DNA of 34,321 nucleotides. It comes from Cytophagales bacterium (GTDB lineage Bacteria; Bacteroidota; Bacteroidia; Cytophagales; MED-G16). Positions 9,538 to 15,540 of the stretch are shown here, in pieces. The notes under the pieces were generated by a model. It had not been told where the DNA came from. It made no database searches and saw nothing but the letters and a program-made list of their open reading frames with translations. Where the stretch lies: positions 1-34,321 of the forward strand of contig JAPYTU010000008.1 of the NCBI GenBank assembly GCA_029940715.1. Direction: 5' to 3'. How positions within the stretch are numbered: the first letter of the stretch is position 1; each line of letters begins with the position of its first letter. The position numbers were made by a program, and so were the translations under genes.

Positions 9538-9648
9538 ATGGAATCGTTGTTAAGAGCATTAGCTTCAATATTAAAATTCGAGGTAAGAACTAGAAAAACT
9601 TCAGCGGTTAAAAAAAGAAGATTTAGAAAAACTTACAAATCCAATTAA
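9538..9648 (+). CDS. Candidate 36-aa basic peptide (MESLLRALASILKFEVRTRKTSAVKKRRFRKTYKSN)
   Basis: ORF starting 5 nt after the -7 element of copy 2 and ending at the stop embedded in copy 3. Confidence 0.4.
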   Translation: MESLLRALASILKFEVRTRKTSAVKKRRFRKTYKSN

Positions 9649-9710
9649 ACAAAAAACCCCACTAACCCCACTCCCCTTTTGAATTTTGTTTTGATAATTG
9701 TAAATTGTAG
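9646..9710 (+). repeat. C-rich repeat module with promoter TTTTG-N19-TAAATTG (copy 3, no adjacent ATG)
   Basis: TAAACAAAAAACCCCACTAACCCCACTCCCCTTTTGAATTTTGTTTTGATAATTGTAAATTGTAG, near-identical to 9472-9536. Confidence 0.7.
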
Positions 9711-9883
9711 TTTGAGAATTATATAAATAATATAGTCAATTATATACCCATATATTAGAATTTGAAAGCAAAACAAGAGTCATTGTTTCTTAGTCAAATG
9801 AAGGAGGGTGTTTAATTTTTTAGCTTAAATATGTTAAACATTTGAGTTTTATATTTTTTAAGAATTTTAATATTTTTTTTGAA

Positions 9884-9915
9884 TTGTTCATTTTAATAAA
9901 TAATGAATATTTTTG
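9884..9915 (+). promoter_or_regulatory. Bacteroidota-type promoter TTG-N21-TATTTTTG
   Basis: TTG 9884-9886, TATTTTTG 9908-9915, upstream of the dienelactone hydrolase gene at 9933. Confidence 0.5.
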
Positions 9916-9932
9916 TTTAAAACCAATCTATC

Positions 9933-10721
9933 ATGAAAATTATTTTTGTCTTCTTTTTTTTAATATTATTATCTTGTTTTCAACAAGATAATAAATCAAT
10001 GGTTAAAAAAGAGATTAAATATCAACTGGATACTTTGCAAATGCATGGTTATTTGGTTTATGACGAATCAATAAAAGAGAAAAGACCTGCTATATTAGTC
10101 GTTCATGAGTGGTGGGGACAAAATAAATATCCTAGAAAAAGGGCAGAAATGATTGCAAAATTAGGTTATGTAGCCTTTGCCGTTGATATGTATGGCAATG
10201 GTAAAGTTGCTGAACATCCAAAAGATGCTGGTGCATTTAGTTCGTCTATAATGAGGGATTTTGAAACTAATAAAGAAAGATTTTTAAAAGCAATGGAGGT
10301 TGTGAAAGGGTTTGAATTTGTTGATAGTTCTAAAATTGGTGCAATTGGTTATTGCTTTGGAGGTGGAGTAGTTCTAAATATGGCTAGATTAAATGTTGGC
10401 CTGTCTGGTGTTGCTAGCTTTCATGGTTCTCTAGGAAAAGCAATCAGTTATACTGGTCCAACATTAACTAAAATTTTAGTTTGTAATGGTGCAGACGATA
10501 GAATGGTTGGAAGTGATGCAACCTTAAGGTTTAAAGAAGAAATGGATTCTTTAAAAACAGATTACCAATTTGTGAATTATCCCAATAGTTTACATGGATT
10601 TACTAATCCTGAATCAACTATTAATGGAGAAAAATTTGGTATTGGATTAGCCTACAATAAAGAGGCTGACCTACAATCTTGGGAAAAAATGCAAACTTTT
10701 TTTCAAGCTATTTTCAAATAA
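9933..10721 (+). CDS. Dienelactone hydrolase family protein, secreted/lipoprotein-like
   Basis: EWWGQNKYPRKRAEMIAKLGYVAFAVDMYGNGK, GAIGYCFGGGVV, catalytic Cys nucleophile elbow, LHGF. Confidence 0.92.
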   Translation: MKIIFVFFFLILLSCFQQDNKSMVKKEIKYQLDTLQMHGYLVYDESIKEKRPAILVVHEWWGQNKYPRKRAEMIAKLGYVAFAVDMYGNGKVAEHPKDAGAFSSSIMRDFETNKERFLKAMEVVKGFEFVDSSKIGAIGYCFGGGVVLNMARLNVGLSGVASFHGSLGKAISYTGPTLTKILVCNGADDRMVGSDATLRFKEEMDSLKTDYQFVNYPNSLHGFTNPESTINGEKFGIGLAYNKEADLQSWEKMQTFFQAIFK

Positions 10722-10741
10722 AAAATTATTTTAGCCTTTTT

Positions 10742-10799
10742 TTTAGTTCTACTAGTTCGTTGCTTCGCTTGTTGCTTGACGCAATCGCTCGCAACTAAA
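10742..10799. repeat. GC-rich stem-loop-like intergenic element
   Basis: TTTAGTT (10742-10748) complementary to AACTAAA (10793-10799), with internal TTGC-TTGAC-GCAA hairpin; base composition contrasts with flanks. Confidence 0.4.
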
Positions 10800-10846
10800 G
10801 TATTCTTTACCTTGAATGCTGTTTAAATCTTGTGACCTATTTTGTA

Positions 10847-10930
10847 ACCCAAAGTTTATTTTTTACAGATAATTTAATAGCTAACTGATGAATTAAGCTT
10901 TATTTTAGTGTTTTGTTAATGTTTTGGGTT
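10847..10930. repeat. 84-bp direct repeat copy 1, inverted termini ACCCAAA...TTTGGGT
   Basis: Ungapped 720-bp-offset match to 11567-11650, 9 mismatches by eye. Confidence 0.85.
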
Positions 10931-10955
10931 GAAATAAACTTTTCTGAAGTATAAT

Positions 10956-11014
10956 TAAACACACATTTTAAGAGTGTTAGTAATCCAATTAGTAACCCAA
11001 AAAATACAAATTAT
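10956..11014. repeat. Diverged direct repeat B (partner 8540-8598), contains 12-bp tandem TTAGTAATCCAA/TTAGTAACCCAA
   Basis: Manual alignment to 8540-8598. Confidence 0.5.
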
Positions 11015-11037
11015 ATATAAAATTTAGACCACTCCCC

Positions 11038-11073
11038 TTTTGAATTGAGCTTTGATGTTTTTAGATTGAAAGT
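11038..11073 (+). promoter_or_regulatory. Promoter module TTTTG-N19-TAGATTG, 5 nt before ATG (copy 4)
   Basis: ACTCCCCTTTTGAATTGAGCTTTGATGTTTTTAGATTGAAAGT followed by ATG at 11074. Confidence 0.65.
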
Positions 11074-11373
11074 ATGAAATGGTACTTTATAATCATATTT
11101 TTTGTATTTAGTTGTACTAATTTTAGTCAAACGTGGAAAGAATACTATTATAGTGGTCTCAAAAAATATGATAATAGAGACTATAATGGTGCTATAGTTG
11201 ACTTTACTAAATCAATTGAACTTAATCCTAATTTTGTTTATGCTTATTTCAATAGAGGTGTTGTAAAAGAAATTATGAATGATAGAAACGGTGCTTGTGC
11301 AGACTACAAAATAGCAGCAAAAATGGGACATAAGGGTGCTGAAGAAATTATATGGGATGACCATTGTAAATAA
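11074..11373 (+). CDS. Small TPR lipoprotein-like protein, 99 aa
   Basis: FFVFSCTN lipobox-like; DYNGAIVDFTKSIELNPNFVYAYFNRGVVK TPR motif. Confidence 0.75.
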   Translation: MKWYFIIIFFVFSCTNFSQTWKEYYYSGLKKYDNRDYNGAIVDFTKSIELNPNFVYAYFNRGVVKEIMNDRNGACADYKIAAKMGHKGAEEIIWDDHCK

Positions 11374-11509
11374 AGGCCCAATTCCGATATTATTAGGTGG
11401 TGATACTTCTTTGTTTTCGGAACTTCCGAATGAACTGAAATTTGAACTGATAAACACAAAAACATATTTAAACCAAATAGCACAGAACCATTATAAACTA
11501 AAGAAATAA
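11357..11509 (+). pseudogene. Remnant of a dihydrofolate reductase/RibD C-terminal domain protein (3' end only)
   Basis: Frame reads MTIVNKGPIPILLGGDTSLFSELPNELKFELINTKTYLNQIAQNHYKLKK*, resembling the RibD_C C-terminus (PxLLGGGxxLF...LxLxxxKxYxxxxxxxHYxxKK). Confidence 0.55.
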
Positions 11510-11566
11510 AAACTCCTCATTTTTAAAAGACTTTTAATTATATATTATATACTAACCTTTTTACTT

Positions 11567-11650
11567 ACCCAAAGTTTATTTTTTATTGATAATTTAATCG
11601 CTAACTGATAAATTAAGAATTATTTTAGCGTTTTGTTAATGCTTTGGGAT
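11567..11650. repeat. 84-bp direct repeat copy 2, inverted termini CCCAAAG...CTTTGGG, abutting mnmE
   Basis: Ungapped 720-bp-offset match to 10847-10930. Confidence 0.85.
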
Positions 11651-11653
11651 AAA

Positions 11654-13027
11654 ATGAATACTTCAATTAATAACGATACGATAATTGCTCCCTCAACACC
11701 ATATGGTTTAAGTGCTGTTTCTCTTATTAGATTATCTGGAAAAAAATCTATCTCATTAACTAATAAAATTTTTTTAAATAAAGATTTAAATAAGGTTAAA
11801 TCTCATACAATCCATTTTGGAACTATTAAATACAAAAATAATATTATAGATGAAGTATTAGTATCAATTTTTAAATCCCCCAGATCCTATACAAAAGAAA
11901 ATGTAGTAGAAATTTCCTGTCATGGTTCACCCTATATAATAAATAAAATTATTTCTATTTTTATAAAACTTGGTGTACGAATAGCAAATAAAGGAGAATT
12001 TACATTAAGATCATTTTTAAATGGAAATATGGATCTTTCTCAGGCAGAAGCAGTTGCAGATTTAATATCTTCAAACTCTAAAAATTCTCATAAAATAGCA
12101 TTAAATCAAATTAGAGGTAATTTTTCAAAAAAAATACAAGAATTAAGAAATGAATTAATTGATTTTTCTTCATTAATAGAATTAGAGTTAGATTTTTCTG
12201 AAGAAGATGTTGAGTTTGCAAATAGAAATAAATTATCTAATACTGTAAATAAAATTTTAGAATATTCAAAATATTTAATAAATAGTTACGATGCTACTAA
12301 CGTTTTAAAAAATGGTATAGAAGTTGTTATTACAGGAAAGCCTAATGTTGGAAAATCTACAATTCTAAATGCTTTAATAAATGAAGAAAAAGCAATAGTT
12401 TCAAGTATACCTGGAACTACTAGAGATCTTATAGAAGATACCATAACAATAGGCGGAAATATTGTTCGTTTTGTGGATACCGCAGGCATTAGAAAAGCCA
12501 CAAATAAAATTGAAAAAATTGGAGTTAATAAAGCTATTGAAAAAGCAAGAAATGCATCCATCGTTATTTACATATTTGATTTATTCAATGAATCTTTAGA
12601 ATCGATTAAAAATCAAATTAATTCTAAAATTCTAAAAAATAAAAATGTTATATTAATTGGCAATAAGTCAGATTTAAAGATAAATACTAGTATTATAAAT
12701 TTTTTCAAAAAAAATAATATTATAATAATTTCAGGTAAAAACTTTAAAGATATAAAGAGCTTAATAAATACAATTAATTTAAATATTAATAAAAACATAA
12801 TTAGGGATGAATCTTCTATATCAATTAATCAAAGACATTATGAATCATTATCTAAAGTGAACAATGCTATGGAAAATGTAAAAAAAAATTTGAAAGAAAA
12901 ATCAAATACTGATTTAATTGCATTAGATATAAAATATTCTTTGTCTTATTTAGGTGAAATAACAGGTGAAATTACAAATGATGACATTCTTTCGAATATA
13001 TTTTCTAAATTTTGTATTGGGAAATAA
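11654..13027 (+). CDS. mnmE: tRNA uridine-5-carboxymethylaminomethyl(34) synthesis GTPase MnmE (TrmE)
   Basis: DTIIAPSTPYGLSAVSLIRLSG, GKPNVGKSTILNAL, DTAGIRKA, C-terminal FSKFCIGK. Start at internal Met 11654 preferred over track start 11633. Confidence 0.95.
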   Translation: MNTSINNDTIIAPSTPYGLSAVSLIRLSGKKSISLTNKIFLNKDLNKVKSHTIHFGTIKYKNNIIDEVLVSIFKSPRSYTKENVVEISCHGSPYIINKIISIFIKLGVRIANKGEFTLRSFLNGNMDLSQAEAVADLISSNSKNSHKIALNQIRGNFSKKIQELRNELIDFSSLIELELDFSEEDVEFANRNKLSNTVNKILEYSKYLINSYDATNVLKNGIEVVITGKPNVGKSTILNALINEEKAIVSSIPGTTRDLIEDTITIGGNIVRFVDTAGIRKATNKIEKIGVNKAIEKARNASIVIYIFDLFNESLESIKNQINSKILKNKNVILIGNKSDLKINTSIINFFKKNNIIIISGKNFKDIKSLINTINLNINKNIIRDESSISINQRHYESLSKVNNAMENVKKNLKEKSNTDLIALDIKYSLSYLGEITGEITNDDILSNIFSKFCIGK

Positions 13028-13054
13028 TAACATGTCTTATTATTTTTCTTTTTT
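13023..13054 (+). terminator. Candidate AT-rich intrinsic terminator after mnmE
   Basis: AATAATAA-CATGTC-TTATTATT perfect 8-bp stem followed by a T-rich tract. Confidence 0.5.
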
Positions 13055-13170
13055 AAGAAATAACAAAATTATCTTCTCTTTAATTACTGTATAATAGAAC
13101 ATTTTATTGGTTTAATTGTAAATAATAAAATAAATGGGTAAATTCTATTTATAACCAAACTATTTTAAAT

Positions 13171-13386
13171 ATGGATTCAATTATGAAACAGGTTGGTGGC
13201 CTAATAGCAGGTCTTACTGGTCTAGTAGTATCACTTATTGGCTTAGGAGTTGCTGGACAAATTGTCTTCGGGAATATAATGGGACTGAATGTAATCGGTA
13301 ACATTACAGATATCGTTGATAGCTTATCTAGTGGCGGCTTTGTTGGACTTGTGGTTTTACTTATCCTTTGGGGTCAAGTTAAATAG
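13171..13386 (+). CDS. Small glycine-rich two-TM protein, 71 aa
   Basis: Two hydrophobic helices around a GNITDIVDSLSSG turn; less AT-rich, codon-biased ORF followed by a strong terminator. Confidence 0.7.
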   Translation: MDSIMKQVGGLIAGLTGLVVSLIGLGVAGQIVFGNIMGLNVIGNITDIVDSLSSGGFVGLVVLLILWGQVK

Positions 13387-13413
13387 CAACATAACAATCA
13401 TATTAAGTTTGAT

Positions 13414-13440
13414 AAAAAACCGCCTAAGGGCGGTTTTTTT
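13414..13440 (+). terminator. Intrinsic terminator
   Basis: AAAAAACCGCC-TAAG-GGCGGTTTTTTT. Confidence 0.92.
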
Positions 13441-13473
13441 ATCTTTTATCATCTACATATAAAGTAAAATATA

Positions 13474-13710
13474 ATGAAAGAAACAATTGATAAAGTAAGA
13501 AAACTGCTAAAACCTATAATTAGATTATCCATTGGTTTTGCAGCTACTGCTATTTTATTTCAATTAACCACAAATGTTAAATTATTTAATATGGATGTTG
13601 TAAATAATACATCTAAATTTATGAATGATATCGGTAATGAAACAGTTATGGGATTAATTTCAATATCTTTACTTTTAAATTTTCTTGGTAAAAAAATCAA
13701 ATTATATTAA
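13474..13710 (+). CDS. Small two-TM protein, 78 aa, possible distant paralogue of 13171-13386
   Basis: Similar length and topology (helix - polar N-rich turn - helix). Confidence 0.6.
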   Translation: MKETIDKVRKLLKPIIRLSIGFAATAILFQLTTNVKLFNMDVVNNTSKFMNDIGNETVMGLISISLLLNFLGKKIKLY

Positions 13711-13773
13711 AAATTAATTTATTATAAAAAAAATATTTTACACTGAATAATAAATTTTAATATTGCACAGAAT

Positions 13774-14292
13774 ATGATAAAAAATTCTAATAAAACGATT
13801 TTAATTATAATTTTTTTATCAATTACTTACAGTTCTACAAACTTTTTATATGCTCAAGACACTTCTACAGAAAATAAAACGATAAACTTTAAAGAGTTAG
13901 AAGATCAAATTAATCTTTTATTTAAAGAAATAGATAAATTAAATAAAGATTTTAATTCAAAAATATCAAAACAATTAGAATCATTAATCAAAGAAAATAA
14001 AAATTATTTGAATCAATTAGAAAGTGAATATAAATTGAAGATTAAAGATGAATCATCTAAAATAGAATCATTAAAAAAATCTGTTGATGAAATATTAAAA
14101 ATTAAAAATGAAGAACTTAAAATAGTTGATAATAAAATTAAGGATATTGAAAAAAACATAAAAAATCTATCAAGTGATGAATATATTAAAGATTTAAGAA
14201 AAAATATTAAAAAAGAATTAGATGAATTTAGAAGTACTTTAATTAAATCTTTTGAAGAAAGCTTAAATATCAAAGTTGATACAATAAATTAA
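13774..14292 (+). CDS. Secreted coiled-coil protein, 172 aa
   Basis: N-terminal signal peptide (TILIIIFLSITYSSTNFLYAQ) then long Lys/Glu heptad-like coiled coil; TAATG overlap with the next gene. Confidence 0.7.
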   Translation: MIKNSNKTILIIIFLSITYSSTNFLYAQDTSTENKTINFKELEDQINLLFKEIDKLNKDFNSKISKQLESLIKENKNYLNQLESEYKLKIKDESSKIESLKKSVDEILKIKNEELKIVDNKIKDIEKNIKNLSSDEYIKDLRKNIKKELDEFRSTLIKSFEESLNIKVDTIN

Positions 14293-15539
14293 TGACAAAA
14301 AAAAGAAAGCCTGAAAGTGAAATGATGTCATATGGATATGATCCTCATTTATCAGAAGGCGCTGCAAAAACACCATTATTTCAAACAAGTACTTTTGTTT
14401 TTAAAAATTCTGAAGAAGGGAAAGCTCATTTTCACATAGCCTATGGATTAAGAAAAAAAAGAAAAAATGAGAGTGTTTCTTTGGCATACTCTAGAATAAA
14501 TAATCCTAATGCTGAAATTGTAGAAGAAAGATTAAAAATTTGGGATAATGCAGAAGCTTGTGCTGTATTCCAAAGTGGAATGGCAGCCATTACAACTACT
14601 ATATTAGAGATTAGTAAACCTAACACCCTTATTATGCATTCTTCACCTTTATATGGTGGAACAGATCATTTTATAAAACGTGTACTTCCAAAATATGGAA
14701 TTAAATCAATGTATTTTGATTCTTTTGATACTATAGATAAAATTGTAAATAAAAAAAATATAAAATATCCTAATTTAAAAGTCAGCTTAGTATATATCGA
14801 GAGTCCTGCTAATCCAACAAACAGTCTAGTAGACATAAAAAAATCTAAAGAAATAGCTAACTATTTTTCAAACAAAAAATCTAAAACTTATTTAGCTATA
14901 GATAATACATTTATGGGACCAGTGTTTTCTCAACCCATTGATTTTGGTGCAGATCTTGTTTTATATTCAGCCACAAAATATATCGGTGGTCATAGTGATC
15001 TTGTAGCTGGTTCTGTTTGTGGAAATAAGTTATTGATTAATAGAATAAAAACAATGAGAGTTTTTTTAGGCAATATGGCTAATCCTTTTACTTGTTGGTT
15101 AATGTTAAGAAGTTTAGAAACATTAAAACTTAGAATGGAAAAATCTGCTGAAAATGCTAATAAAATAGCCATAGTTTTAAATAATCATAAAAAAATAAAA
15201 AAAGTACATTATTTAAATCTAATTCCTAAAAAATCTAATGAATATAAAATTTATAAAAGTCAATATTCATGTGGTGGAGGTATGATATCATTTGATATTA
15301 AAGGTGGAGAAAAAGAAGCATTTAAATTTTTAGATAATCTTAAATTAGTAAAACTTGCAGTAAGCTTAGGCGGAACTGAAAGTTTAGCATGTCACCCCTA
15401 CTCAATGACTCATGCTGATGTTAATAAAGAAACTAAAAAGTTATTTGGTTTTACTGAAGCTCTAGTTAGATTATCTATTGGTTTAGAAGATAGTGATGAT
15501 TTAATTGATGATATAAAAAATGCTTTAAAAAAAGTATAA
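14292..15539 (+). CDS. Cys/Met metabolism PLP-dependent enzyme (cystathionine gamma-synthase / methionine gamma-lyase family)
   Basis: TPLFQTSTFVF, YSRINNPNAEIVEERL, SGMAAITTT, LYSATKYIGGHSDLVAG, SLGGTESLACHPYSMTH. Confidence 0.92.
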   Translation: MTKKRKPESEMMSYGYDPHLSEGAAKTPLFQTSTFVFKNSEEGKAHFHIAYGLRKKRKNESVSLAYSRINNPNAEIVEERLKIWDNAEACAVFQSGMAAITTTILEISKPNTLIMHSSPLYGGTDHFIKRVLPKYGIKSMYFDSFDTIDKIVNKKNIKYPNLKVSLVYIESPANPTNSLVDIKKSKEIANYFSNKKSKTYLAIDNTFMGPVFSQPIDFGADLVLYSATKYIGGHSDLVAGSVCGNKLLINRIKTMRVFLGNMANPFTCWLMLRSLETLKLRMEKSAENANKIAIVLNNHKKIKKVHYLNLIPKKSNEYKIYKSQYSCGGGMISFDIKGGEKEAFKFLDNLKLVKLAVSLGGTESLACHPYSMTHADVNKETKKLFGFTEALVRLSIGLEDSDDLIDDIKNALKKV

Positions 15540-15540
15540 A

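Noticed and set aside
9487-9680. G-quadruplex or telomere-like repeat on the minus strand (GGGGAGTGGGGTTAGTGGGG)
   Set aside because: Only three long G-runs per unit, so no canonical four-run G4; better explained as part of the repeated promoter module
10741-10800. tRNA gene
   Set aside because: Too short, and no cloverleaf, anticodon arm or T-loop (GTTCGANNC) could be assigned
11212-11457. Minus-strand 81-aa ORF
   Set aside because: Antisense to the TPR ORF and the RibD-C remnant, which give meaningful sense-strand protein
10847-11650. Integron attC cassette
   Set aside because: The inverted ends ACCCAAA/TTTGGGT do not match the RYYYAAC/GTTRRRY core, and no integrase gene is in the window
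12286-12798. Minus-strand ORFs within mnmE
   Set aside because: Antisense shadows of a conserved GTPase
14013-15172. Minus-strand ORFs 14013-14273, 14441-14626, 14990-15172
   Set aside because: Antisense shadows of the coiled-coil and Cys/Met PLP enzyme genes
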